From Azohydromonas aeria (GTDB lineage Bacteria; Pseudomonadota; Gammaproteobacteria; Burkholderiales; Burkholderiaceae_C): a stretch of 64,000 nt of DNA. Every line of letters begins with the position of its first letter. The stretch's first letter is position 1. Below are positions 26,218-35,006 of the stretch, piece by piece. Under the pieces are notes generated by a model. The model made no database searches. It worked only from the letters and a program-made list of their open reading frames with translations, and was not told the origin of the DNA. The stretch is from NCBI RefSeq assembly GCF_009760915.1, contig NZ_VIDQ01000002.1:232562-296561 (forward strand). Direction: 5' to 3'. A program made the position numbers and the translations under genes.

Positions 26218-27129
26218 TCAGCAGCAGCGGCTGGGAGTGCTGCCGCAGTTCGGCGCAGCCGAAGTACTGCAGCTCGACCCGGAGGAACTGCAGCTCGGCG
26301 CGACGTCGCTGCGTAGGCGCAGGTCGGCCTGGGGCTGCACACCGTAGCTCGACATGCTGGCGATCAGCGGCATCGTGACCTTGGTGTCGAAGCCGACCAG
26401 GTCCAGCGTTTCCATGTAGGCGTCGAGCGCGTCCACGCGCAGCGCCTCGATGTCGGTAGCGATGCTGTCCAGGCCGATGCCGGCGCAGTTGACCTGCAGT
26501 TCGCCGCACAGCGAGTGGCAGCTGGTACTGATCATGCTGAAGAGCTCGGGCATGACACGGTGGTGCGCCCAGACCAGACTGTCGTGGACGTTGTCGGCGT
26601 CCTCGTCAAGCATTTCCTTGATGCGCTGCACGCCGATGCCCAGGTGCTCGATCTCGTCGGCGAGGATCAGCTTGGCGACCTGCGCCGTGTCGGGGTCGGT
26701 GTCCCGCTGCAGCGTCTTGTACAGGACGATGGCCATCGTCTCCGTCATCAGATCTTGAATGATCAGGCACGACGCCAGATTCTTCTTCTTGACCGCCGTG
26801 GAGAAATGATGGCGGATGTTGCGCCACTGCGGCTCGACGATCTCGGTCTTGACGTTGTAGTCGAGCCGCTTGCCCAGGCTCGCAAGCATCTTGATGTGCT
26901 TGGACTCCTCAACCGCCTGCTTGACGGTGTCGATCTTGGCGTCGGTGTTGGGCAGCAGCGGCACCATCTCTGAGTAGTTTTCTACCGCCATGATCTCGCC
27001 CGAGATGGTGTTCGAGACGATATAGGCCATCAGGTCGAAATAGCGCTGGTCCTTGCCATGGCGCTGGGCTCGCGACGCCACGACGGCGTCATGTGTAGTT
27101 TCGGCGGTCGTTTGCTGGGTAGTTTCCAT
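26218..27129 (-). CDS. Aldehyde-deformylating-oxygenase-like diiron protein
   Basis: The 303-residue ferritin-like protein carries the full diiron ligand set of the cyanobacterial ADO family: Glu45 (SGEIMAVENY), Glu75/His78 (EESKH), Glu130 (MTETMAIV) and Glu159/His162 (DEIEHL). Segments CLIIQDLMTETMAIVLY and VGFDTKVTMPLIASMSSYG match the family core from recall. ADOs convert fatty aldehydes to alkanes and formate with oxygen. The start at ATG 27129 follows GGAAG; longer in-frame starts (27270, 27429) exist. The last 36 residues are not ADO-like and end in a Cys/Ser-rich tail with five Cys, finishing CC. It is the first gene of the long operon. Confidence 0.75.
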   Translation of the reverse strand: METTQQTTAETTHDAVVASRAQRHGKDQRYFDLMAYIVSNTISGEIMAVENYSEMVPLLPNTDAKIDTVKQAVEESKHIKMLASLGKRLDYNVKTEIVEPQWRNIRHHFSTAVKKKNLASCLIIQDLMTETMAIVLYKTLQRDTDPDTAQVAKLILADEIEHLGIGVQRIKEMLDEDADNVHDSLVWAHHRVMPELFSMISTSCHSLCGELQVNCAGIGLDSIATDIEALRVDALDAYMETLDLVGFDTKVTMPLIASMSSYGVQPQADLRLRSDVAPSCSSSGSSCSTSAAPNCGSTPSRCC

Positions 27130-27777
27130 GGAGCTTCCTGACGAGGTCGTGCATGGGAAATGCACAGGCATGTATGAACGGGCGACGCTGTTGGACGCGC
27201 CCATGGGATCGTGTGCACACGGGATATGGGTGGTGGTATTCGAGCTTTCCTCCTTGATGTCAAAAGTCATGACAGCGGTATTGCCAACTTGGGACAGCGG
27301 GTGAAGCTGGCGTCGCCAGAAGGACTCGACAGGGCTCCGTTGCAATGCACCGTATGCAGGTTCAAAACCTTCTTCCTGCGCCACGGGCACGACTGCGACT
27401 CCGGCACAGATCCAGGCGCCGCACTCCATGGGCGCAACTTTCAGTGATCCAAGTCCTTCTGGAGAATTTCGATCTCACGAAAGGCAGCGAGTGACGGGAA
27501 TATCGGCGCACTGGTGTGCCAATGCCATCCCTCTGAAGGCGGATCGCTCCTCGAAGGGGACAATAAGTTCAAAATCCCTGGACTGGCTCTTACGGGGGAT
27601 AAGTCATCTCCAGCGCCCGAACGGCTTCAGCATCGCTGGTGAATTCACGCGCCGAGACAGTGCAAATGGGGCCGCGAGGATTTTTCAATTGACTATCGGA
27701 TTGGCAGGCAGCAACACAGTCATGGCAACACCCGGCCGACTTGAACCGCCCTCCCGTCGTACGGGGGCAGCACATAT
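27130..27777. other. Leader/promoter region of the ADO-like operon
   Basis: No conserved gene is visible. On the minus strand the ADO frame remains open upstream to 27429, with ATGs at 27270 and 27429, but that extension has no family similarity. A strong AAGGAGG lies at about 27250-27256 (minus strand) without a nearby start codon. No clear sigma-70 promoter or operator could be assigned. Confidence 0.4.
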
Positions 27778-28268
27778 GTGCAGATCTACTCCCGCTTCCG
27801 GCAGGTGCGTCGCGCAGCAGTGGCGCAGCGTGTGGATGCCGCCATGCTTGGTGATGCCCGCGCGCGTGCAGGCCGTGTAGTACCAACGCTGGCCCACCCG
27901 GCGCTCCAGCGCCTGGGAGGTGTCGCTGGCTGCCGTGAAGAGCCACTGCCGGGGACGGGCTTGGCGCCACCAAGCCCGCAGCACCTCCAGCACGTCCGCC
28001 GCCAGCGGCACGTATCGGTCCTTGCCGCCCTTGCCCTGCACGACGCGGATGCGCAGCCGGTCGGCCGCGCTGTCGATGTCGGCACGCACAGGCGGCACAG
28101 CTCGGACACGCGCAGCCCCGTACCGTAGCCCACCATCAGGAAGGTACGCGCCTTGAGATGGCACGCCGCGGCGAACACCCGCTGCAACTCCTCGCGCGAG
28201 AGGATCTCAGGCAGCCGCTGCGGCGCGGGCGCCACCAGCGGAATCTGGAACGCTCGCTCGCCCGTCTA
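27778..28268 (-). pseudogene. Tyrosine recombinase/integrase remnant
   Basis: Joined frames read QRLPEILSREELQRVFAAA, then GYGTGLRVSELCRL and the second-frame ADIDSAADRLRIRVVQGKGGKDRYVPL, RRVGQRWYYTACTRAG and HTLRHCCATHLPEAGVDLH, the integrase catalytic region (Arg in GLRVSEL, HTLRH). A base is missing near 28090. The N-terminus is cut at 28268 where the IS1380 end begins, and the C-terminus with the catalytic Tyr is lost near 27780. It resembles integrases carried next to IS91-like or other mobile elements. Confidence 0.75.
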
Positions 28269-28269
28269 G

Positions 28270-29714
28270 CCCGGATGTTTCACCAAGGCGCTGAGGCGGT
28301 GCCGTTGGTGAGGTTGAGGGCCAGGCTGGGCCAGCAATGAGGTAGATCAGCCAAGACACAGGAGCTTTTTGCAGGTGGCGGACGCACCACCCCCTTCCCC
28401 CGTTGTTCATCAGCGTGCCGGGGACAGCACTCGGACCAGATCAAGGGCTGGCCAGAGCTCGCGCTGCGGCTGCGAAGACGTGCTACAGCGGGTGGTGCGA
28501 GGCCAGGAACAGCCGCACGCGGCGCGTGTTGCGCACGATGACCCCGCCGATCTTGAGCAGCCGGGTGCGGATGGTGGCGGTACAGGCCTGGGCCAGCTCC
28601 GTGCCTTGCAGGGCCAGCCGGCGTAGTTGCACCATGAGCGTGTAGGCCAGCGCTGCGAGCAGCAGCCGCAACTGGTTGGCTTGGTACTTGTGGCAGCTCG
28701 CGCGCCGGCCGAAGAGGTCGAGCTGCGCTTCCTTGATGCGGTTCTCGGCTTCGCCGCGGGCGCAGTACAGCCGCTCGTAGAGCAGCTCGGCATCGCCGGT
28801 GAGGCTGGTGACGATGAAGCGCGGGTTGGCCCCGCGCGCGTAGTGTTCCAGCCGCGCGATGACGCGGCGCTCGCGGCCCCAGGTCTTGGCGCCATAGCTG
28901 AACTCGCCGCTGAGGCGCTGCTTGATACCACTGTCCTTGTAGGCGTCGGCCAGGTACAGCTCGGCCAGCGCCACGCGCTGCAGCAGTGCCGAGTTCTTTT
29001 GCAGCCCGATGACGTAATCCACGCCCCAGCGCTCGAAGCGCCGCAATGCCTGCGGGCGGTAAAACCCCGAGTCCGCGCACACGATCACGCGCACATCGGG
29101 CCAGGCTTGGCGCAGCCGCCGCACCAGCAGCTTCACAAGCGCGCTGAGCACGCTGGCTGGGTTCCGGCTGCTCGGGCGCACACGCATGCCAACATCTCCT
29201 GGCCGCAGAACACGTACAGCGGCAGGTAGCAATAGTTGTCGTAGTAGCGATGGAAGTGGACGCGCTATTGCTCACCGTGCAGTGGCACGTGCGTGGCGTC
29301 GATGTCGAGCACCAGCTCCTTCGGAGCCCGCGCATGGCCGGCGATGAACTGCTCCAGCAACACGCCATTGAGGGCAGCTGCATGGGCCGGCGTGGCCGCC
29401 GTCTCCAGCCGGCTCAGCGTCGGCCCCGAAGCCAGTTCGTCCACGCGCCCCACGGCCGTCTGCAGCGCCAAGTCGTGCCGCAGCACGTTGTGGTCGCTCA
29501 TGTCCTCCCAGCCACAGCACAACCCGTACACACGCTGAGCAAGCATGTCGCGCTCGCCGTGCGTGACGCTGGCCTGGCGGCGCCGGTCGTCGAACACGCG
29601 CGCTGCCGCGCGCGTGAGCCCGAGGTGTTCATCGACCTGGCGCAGCAACACCACGCCGGCGTCACTGGCAAGGTCTCCTCCATCGAACGCCGCTTTGATC
29701 ACGCGGCGGCCCAC
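28270..29714 (-). mobile_element. Decayed IS1380-family insertion sequence
   Basis: The element spans from a candidate terminal repeat near 28270 (TAGCCCGGATGTTTCACC on the plus strand) to about 29714, where transposase coding abruptly joins the truncated copper ATPase gene. The left end of the transposase is missing, so the outer terminal repeat on that side has been lost together with the rest of the ATPase gene. On the right it interrupts an integrase remnant. Terminal repeat identity is by resemblance only. Confidence 0.65.
28441..29714 (-). pseudogene. IS1380-family transposase, disrupted
   Basis: The first part reads [26 protein letters not shown] and LVLDIDATHVPLHGEQ, the catalytic DDE-type N-terminal half. 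A TAG stop follows at 29265. After a frameshift near 29190 the second part reads VIVCADSGFYRPQALRRFE and ENRIKEAQLDLFGRR, typical of IS1380. A second TAG at 28483-28485 precedes the normal terminal HVFAAAARALASP. Two nonsense changes, one frameshift and a missing N-terminus show that this is dead. Confidence 0.85.
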
Positions 29715-30960
29715 CTCACGCCCCAGGCGAAGAAGGTCAGCAGCGCGATGCCCACCACCACGATGACGAACCAGCCGGCCACCTGGTCGGCCATGCGCTG
29801 CATCGGCGCCTTCGAGCGCTGCGCTTGCGCCACCATCTGCACGATCTGCGACAGCATGGTCTGCGCGCCCACGCGCTCGGAGCGCATCACGAGGGCCCCG
29901 CTGGTGTTGAGCGTGGCGCCGATGAGCTTGTCGCCGGCGCGCTTGGTCACGGGCACGGGCTCGCCGGTGAGCATGGACTCGTCCACGGCGCTGGCGCCTT
30001 CGACGACGGCGCCGTCCACCGGCACCTTCTCGCCCGGGCGCACGCGCAGCAGGTCGCCCACGTGCACGTGCGTGAGTGGCACGTCCTCCTCGCCGCCGTC
30101 GGGGGGAATGCGCCGCGCGGTCTTCGGAGCCAGGCCCAGCAGCGACTTGATGGCGGCCGAGGTCTGCGAGCGCGCAACTCCAGCATCTGGCCCAGAAGCG
30201 TGAGCGAGACGATCACGGCCGAGGCTTCGAAGTACACCGCGACGCGCCCCATGGCGACGAAGGACGCGGGGAAGGCCTGCGGCGCCACGGTGGCCACCAC
30301 GCTATAGAGGAAGGCGGCGCCGACACCCGTGCCGATGAGCGTCCACATGTTGGGGCTGTGGTTGGCCAGCGACTGCGCCCAGCGCACGAAGAAGGGCCAG
30401 CCCGCCCACAGCACCACCGGGGCGGAGAGCGCCAGCTCGATCCAGCTATGGGCGGCCATGTCGAAGAGCCCCAGGCAGTGCCCCACCATCGCCAGCAGCG
30501 TCACGACCACCGTCAGCGGCAGCGTCCACCAGAAGCGCCGCGTGAAGTCTTCCAGCTCCGGGTTGCGCTCCTCGGCGTCGAGGTCGGGCAGCAGCGGCTC
30601 CAGCGCCATGCCGCACTTGGGACAGTTGCCCGGGCGGTCCTGGCGGATCTCCGGGTGCATCGGGCAGGTGTAGATCGTGCCCGCGGGCGCTGGAGCGGCC
30701 GGTGCCGCGGCAGGCGTCGTGTCCGCGACGGCGTAGCGCTGCGGCTCGGCGGCGAACTTGTCCTTGCAGCGCGCGCTGCAGAACCAGTAGGGCCGGCCGG
30801 CATGCTCCAGATGGTGCGGCGAGGCCTCGGTCACGGCCATGCCGCACACCGGATCCTTCAGCGCAGCCTGCGTACCGTGGTGGTGGTGCCCATGGTCATG
30901 GCCCTGCCCGGCGCCCGCCGCAGGGCCGTGGCCGGCGTGGTGGTTGACATGTTCATCCAT
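29699..30960 (-). pseudogene. Copper/heavy-metal P1B-type ATPase, truncated and frameshifted
   Basis: The first frame has a His-rich N-terminus, a YHS domain (DPVCGMAV to FCSARCKDKF), a heavy-metal-binding CPMHPEIRQDRPGNCPKCGM domain and the first membrane helices up to [10 protein letters not shown]. One base is missing near 30170. The next frame continues [37 protein letters not shown] and the following helices, then ends at the IS1380 junction. The CPC helix, DKTGT phosphorylation site and ATP-binding domain are absent. This would have been the copper exporter of the operon and cannot function. Confidence 0.88.
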
Positions 30961-30964
30961 GGCA

Positions 30965-31237
30965 TCACCACTTGCCGTCCGGTGACGACCCGTTGCGTGT
31001 GTTCGAGCCTCCGTGGTGGTGGCCATGGCCGTGACTGCCATGGCCGAACAAGTGCATCAGCGGGCAGGCCAGCAGCAGCAGGTACGGCCACAAGCCGGCG
31101 ACGTGGCCCCAATGCTCACGCAGCAGGTAGAAGCCGCCGATGAGTAGCAGCATGACGATGACCGCGGTCCACGGGCTTCTTCGTGAGCCGCCGCCCTGAC
31201 CGGTGCCAGAGGTGTCGTGGTGATGGGAGGTGTCCAT
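30965..31237 (-). CDS. DUF2933 small membrane protein
   Basis: The 90-residue product has a His/Gly-rich start, one transmembrane helix, then the DUF2933 core LLREHWGHVAGLWPYLLLLACPLMHLFGHG and a His-rich tail. DUF2933 proteins are found in copper-resistance operons immediately before the ATPase gene, as here (stop 4 bases before the ATPase ATG). The histidines are likely metal ligands. Exact role is not known. Confidence 0.82.
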   Translation of the reverse strand: MDTSHHHDTSGTGQGGGSRRSPWTAVIVMLLLIGGFYLLREHWGHVAGLWPYLLLLACPLMHLFGHGSHGHGHHHGGSNTRNGSSPDGKW

Positions 31238-31368
31238 GTTCCAGGCTTCTTCTTGGGCGTCGGCTCGGCGAGCCGGCAACAAGTGAAACGTAGACCCTCC
31301 CATCGTGGGAAGGTCAAGCCTTGGCCGCCGCAGCTTCTCTCCTTCGCAAGGAGGTGCGGCGGTCGGCA

Positions 31369-31863
31369 TCAGGGCTTGGCAGCAGGGGCCGGCATGCGGT
31401 CCATCATCATCTCCATCATGGACTGCATCATGTCCATGCGCTTTTCCATTATCTGCATGCGCGATGTCGGGTCGGCAGGCGTCGTGGCGCCGCCCATCAT
31501 CCCCATGCCGCCCATGCCGCCCATGCCCGCGCCGGGGCGCATGCTGCCCATCCCCTCCTGCATGAGCTTCATGTGCTCGGCCATCAGCGCCTCCCGCTCC
31601 TTGGGCGTGCTCGCGCGGGCCATCTTCTCGTGCATCTCGCGCATGGCCTTCATGTGCTGGTCCATGCGGGCCATCTGGTTCGCCGAGCCCATCGGGCTGG
31701 CTTGTTCGGTGCCCGCCACCGCCGGCGCCGCCGGGGTAGATGCTGCGGGTGCGGATGCGCCTTCGGGATGGTGCGCGGCGTGCTCATCGGGCTTGAGTTG
31801 GGCGCAAGCGCCAAGCGAGAAGGCGGCCAGGAGGGCCGTGATGGCCAGGGGGCGACGTGCCAT
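31369..31863 (-). CDS. Met-rich periplasmic lipoprotein
   Basis: The 164-residue product has a lipobox LGAC (Cys20), a His/Ala/Pro-rich linker, and a C-terminal helical region with an exceptional methionine content (GMGGMGGMGMMGG, RMDMMQSMMEMMMDRM). Met clusters bind Cu(I) in the oxidising periplasm. GGAGA precedes the ATG at 31863; the in-frame upstream extension has no export signal. It belongs to the copper operon. Confidence 0.75.
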   Translation of the reverse strand: MARRPLAITALLAAFSLGACAQLKPDEHAAHHPEGASAPAASTPAAPAVAGTEQASPMGSANQMARMDQHMKAMREMHEKMARASTPKEREALMAEHMKLMQEGMGSMRPGAGMGGMGGMGMMGGATTPADPTSRMQIMEKRMDMMQSMMEMMMDRMPAPAAKP

Positions 31864-32001
31864 GGTGTGGATCTCCAAGGGAGATGGTAGGGACGAGACA
31901 TCGGGCGCCCGCGCCGACGCGCTGTCGTGCAGGGCCAGGACGCGCAGCCCGCCGGGCACGGTCCGTGATGGCGTGCTCAAGCGGGCTGGCAGGGATTGGC
32001 T

Positions 32002-32460
32002 CTAGATCGTGAGCCGCAGTAACGCGATGGGAATGGGCGGCGGTGCCGGCAGGGTGCCGGCATCAGGACGTGGTGCACGTGCCACAGCGACTGCCGGCAG
32101 GATCAGGTACGAGCCGGGCGTAGCCGCCGCGGTACAGGCCAACGAGAGCGCGTCGCCCGTGCCGGCCTTTGCTACGGCGCTTTGCTCGCTGTCGCACAGG
32201 CTCTTACATGCCACTTGTCCTGGCGCCGCCTCAGCGTCGAAGGCGCCGTGCCCGAGCGCGATGCTGGCCGCTTCGTGATGATGATGGCCACCAGCCCCAC
32301 CTGCCGCATGCTCATGCGCGGCGGCATGTGCCGCCGTGGCAGCCAAAGTGGCCTGCAGTACGCAGGCATTGGCAGCGCCAGCCAGCCACCCGAACAGCAT
32401 CACCCAGCACATCAGCCGGGCGATGACGCGGTTCAGTTGAGGCCGCAATGCACAGCGCAT
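32002..32460 (-). CDS. Exported His/Cys-containing copper-operon protein
   Basis: The 152-residue product begins with a hydrophobic export segment (MLFGWLAGAANA), followed by AAHEHAAGGAGGHHHHE and the two-Cys element ACKSLCDSEQS, then a Pro-rich C-terminus with a hydrophobic end. Proteins of this organisation recur in Burkholderiales copper clusters but have no assigned function. It lies between the DUF305 and Met-rich lipoprotein genes, all in the same direction. Confidence 0.62.
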   Translation of the reverse strand: MRCALRPQLNRVIARLMCWVMLFGWLAGAANACVLQATLAATAAHAAAHEHAAGGAGGHHHHEAASIALGHGAFDAEAAPGQVACKSLCDSEQSAVAKAGTGDALSLACTAAATPGSYLILPAVAVARAPRPDAGTLPAPPPIPIALLRLTI

Positions 32461-32585
32461 GGATGGGTGCGAAAAAACCAGCCGTGTAGGAAGGACGCCT
32501 TGATGCTACGGCAGCCCACCCCCACCGGATTGATCCGCATCAATGGGCTGTCCGGGTGCGCTGCAAGGTGCGTCCGAGCTGTGTA

Positions 32586-33314
32586 TCAGCCACCGGCGCC
32601 CGGCTCACCATCGCTGCCGGTGTGCCGGCCACGCAGCCCCTGCAGCGGCTGGTAGTCGCAGAACTTGAAGCGGTTGCATAGCATGTCGCGCATCTCGCTG
32701 ATGCCGTTGATCTGCATGTGCTGGATACCGCTGCAATAGCGCTGCAGCGGGACATGCTTGACGTCCGCAGCCACCAGGCAGTCGGTGGCCATGGTCACGG
32801 CCATGTAGTGGTGCCGCGCCATGGTTTCCAGGAAGGTGTGGTCGAACTCGGCGCCGGCGGCCGTTCCTTCGAGCAACTGGATCTGCTGGCGTCCCATGTC
32901 GGTGAGCTGCGGCTCGTGGGTCTGGCCGTACCACGTCCTCAGGAACATCTGCGCCTTGCCAATCTCCTCGCGCTGCACGCGGTTCTCCTCGCGGGCCATG
33001 GAGCGGATGCTGCCCGAGAGGGCCCTGGCCGTCGTGGCCGCGGTGCCCGGCGTGGGCGAGGTGCCCTCGCCGTAGCGTCCCAGTTCAGGGTTGCGCGTCG
33101 TGTCGGTCCCGGCGGCAAGCTCGGACATGCGCAGCGCCGAGTAGTGGTGGTCAATCATCGACTTCAGGAAATCAACCTCGAATGTGGCCGTGAGGCCGCG
33201 GCCAGGCCCACTTTCCTGGGCCTGGACGGCAGGAAACGGCAGAGCCAGCGCCAAAGCGGCAGCGGCCACGCCAGCACGCGACACGAGCGAGGAAACCATT
33301 GAAGGAGGTTGCAT
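32586..33314 (-). CDS. DUF305 ferritin-like periplasmic protein
   Basis: The 242-residue product has a signal peptide (cleavage near VQA-QE) and two DUF305 repeats marked by FLKSMIDHHYSALRMSELA and FLETMARHHYMAVTMATDC. Each has the paired HH with Met residues that bind metal. Residues following the second repeat contain further Cys (YCSGIQHMQ, LCNRFKFC). AAAGG precedes the ATG at 33314; MVSSL at 33299 is the alternative start. DUF305 proteins accompany copper oxidases and cupredoxins. Confidence 0.82.
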   Translation of the reverse strand: MQPPSMVSSLVSRAGVAAAALALALPFPAVQAQESGPGRGLTATFEVDFLKSMIDHHYSALRMSELAAGTDTTRNPELGRYGEGTSPTPGTAATTARALSGSIRSMAREENRVQREEIGKAQMFLRTWYGQTHEPQLTDMGRQQIQLLEGTAAGAEFDHTFLETMARHHYMAVTMATDCLVAADVKHVPLQRYCSGIQHMQINGISEMRDMLCNRFKFCDYQPLQGLRGRHTGSDGEPGAGG

Positions 33315-33652
33315 GGATCGGACCTTTCGACAAAGCCACACAGGCACGCCGCCAGCAATGCGGCAGTGCACACAGGCCTGATCCGCCTCCCCGGCCGCTA
33401 TTGCAGCGGTGGTCCATGCATGCACATGGCTCTGCCCAGACCAGGCGCCGGTCATCCGGCACGCTGGCGTGGCAACGCGTGTTCCCCATCGGCGGCGCAT
33501 TCGCGAGTGCAGCCTTCCTTGCCGCCTGAACCGGGCCCGGAGGGAACCCTCGTTGCCCAGGAGAACCGAGGACTCTCCGGGTGCTCGCCTGGTGCGAGCG
33601 AAAGGTGGGCCAGCGGACCCGGGCAGCTTGCACATCCCGGGGCCGGCCACGG

Positions 33653-34000
33653 TCACTGGGCCGGCTGCATCTCCGTGACGACAAAGGCGTCATCCTGCTT
33701 CTCGACGTGGAAGCGCACCTTGTCGCCCACCTTGACGGCGTCGAGCATCGCGGCGTCCTTGGCCTGGAACACCATGGTCATGCCCGGCATGTCCAGGTTC
33801 CTGATCTCGCCGTGCTTGAGGGTGACCTTGCCATTGGCCTTGTCGATGCGCCGCACTTCTCCATCGGTCAAGTTGGCGGCCGGTGCGGCCGACGCGGCCC
33901 CGGCGGGATGGTGCGCGGCGTGGTCGGCGTCGGACGTCTGGGCAGCCGCGGGCAGGATGCCGGCAGCGCCCAGTAGCGCGGCGAGGATGAGCTTCTTCAT
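33653..34000 (-). CDS. CusF-like periplasmic copper-binding protein
   Basis: The 115-residue protein has a signal peptide (AAA-QT), a His-containing linker and a CusF-like OB fold with KHGEIRNLDMPGMTMVFQ. The MPGMTM methionines and the preceding His correspond to the Cu(I)/Ag(I) ligands; the aromatic Trp of Escherichia coli CusF is not obvious. It likely ferries periplasmic copper to an efflux pump or oxidase. It is encoded 15 bases after the DUF411 gene. Confidence 0.88.
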   Translation of the reverse strand: MKKLILAALLGAAGILPAAAQTSDADHAAHHPAGAASAAPAANLTDGEVRRIDKANGKVTLKHGEIRNLDMPGMTMVFQAKDAAMLDAVKVGDKVRFHVEKQDDAFVVTEMQPAQ

Positions 34001-34015
34001 GGATGAGTCCCTTCT

Positions 34016-34471
34016 TCAGCGGTAGGTTTGGTAGGTGAGGGCCGTGCCGTCCTTGCGCAGCAGCAGCACGTCATAGGGGTCCTTCTGGCCGCCGTAATCC
34101 GGGCCGTCCATGCCGGGCGAGCCCACGGGCATGCCGGGCACGGCCAGTCCGATGGCGGCGGGGCGCTCCTTGAGCAGGCGCTGGATCTCGCGCGCGGGCA
34201 CATGGCCCTCAAGCGCGTAGCCGCCTATGAGCGCCGTGTGGCAGGAGCCGTACTTGACGTCGATTCCCACACGGCTGCGCATGGCGTTGTTGCCGCTGTC
34301 ATGCACCTTGGTACGAAAGCCGTTGGCTTCCAGGTGCGTGATCCAGTCCTTGCAGCAGCCGCAGGTCGGGCTCTTCCAGACCTCCACGAGCGGCGCGCCG
34401 GCGGCGTGTGCCAGTGGACCAACATGCAGCACGGCCAGCGCCAGCAGGAGGCGGCGTCGTTGCGTTTTCAT
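34016..34471 (-). CDS. DUF411 metal-binding protein
   Basis: The 151-residue exported protein has the DUF411 signature VWKSPTCGCCKDWITHLEANGF, with its CGCC cluster, and later YGSCHTALIGGYALEGHVPA and AVPGMPVGSPGM. DUF411 proteins are thioredoxin-like periplasmic copper chaperones. It overlaps the upstream cupredoxin gene by four bases, which supports co-translation. Confidence 0.9.
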   Translation of the reverse strand: MKTQRRRLLLALAVLHVGPLAHAAGAPLVEVWKSPTCGCCKDWITHLEANGFRTKVHDSGNNAMRSRVGIDVKYGSCHTALIGGYALEGHVPAREIQRLLKERPAAIGLAVPGMPVGSPGMDGPDYGGQKDPYDVLLLRKDGTALTYQTYR

Positions 34472-34980
34472 CGTGCAGTGACCTCAATGAAGCCCACCAT
34501 GCCTGACTGGTAATGGCCGGCAATGAGGCAGGCGAATTGAAAAGTGCCCGGGCGGTTGAAGGTCCAGACCACTTGGGCTTGCTTGCCCGGCACGACGTGC
34601 GCCATGTAGGGCTCGTCATGCTCCATGTCGGGAAACTTGACCATCAGCGCCGCGTGCTCGGCGTTGGCCTTCTCGTCGCCGATGACGAACTCGTGCATCA
34701 GCTGGCCGCGATTGCGGACGACGAAGCGCACGGTCTCGCCCTGGCGCACCTTGATGGCGCTGGGCGTGAATCGCATGTCGTCGCCCATGGCGACCTCGAT
34801 GGTGCGGCGGGCGTCCCGGGCCTCGCCGGCGATGCCCCAGTCCTTTTGCTCCTTGCGCACGGGGCCGGTGGGCTTGGCGTGGTCCTGGTCGCCGTGCGCC
34901 TGCGCCGGGCTCCAGGCCAGGCCCGCGCACAAAGCCAGCGCCAGAGTGAGGCCGCCAAGGGTTCGGTGAGCTGCTTTCAT
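34468..34980 (-). CDS. Plastocyanin-like cupredoxin
   Basis: The 170-residue periplasmic protein has a signal peptide (cleavage near AQA-HG) and a cupredoxin domain: RFTPSAIKVRQGETVRFVVRN, then the copper site His in LMHEFVIG, Cys in FACLIAGHYQSGMVG with its following His and Met. A second Met/His-rich loop (PDMEHDEPYMAHVV) is inserted. The GCAGGA site precedes the ATG at 34980. It lies 26 bases after the multicopper oxidase gene and is probably its electron or copper partner. Confidence 0.88.
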   Translation of the reverse strand: MKAAHRTLGGLTLALALCAGLAWSPAQAHGDQDHAKPTGPVRKEQKDWGIAGEARDARRTIEVAMGDDMRFTPSAIKVRQGETVRFVVRNRGQLMHEFVIGDEKANAEHAALMVKFPDMEHDEPYMAHVVPGKQAQVVWTFNRPGTFQFACLIAGHYQSGMVGFIEVTAR

Positions 34981-35006
34981 GGGTCCTGCTTTCTGACTGG
35001 CAGTCG

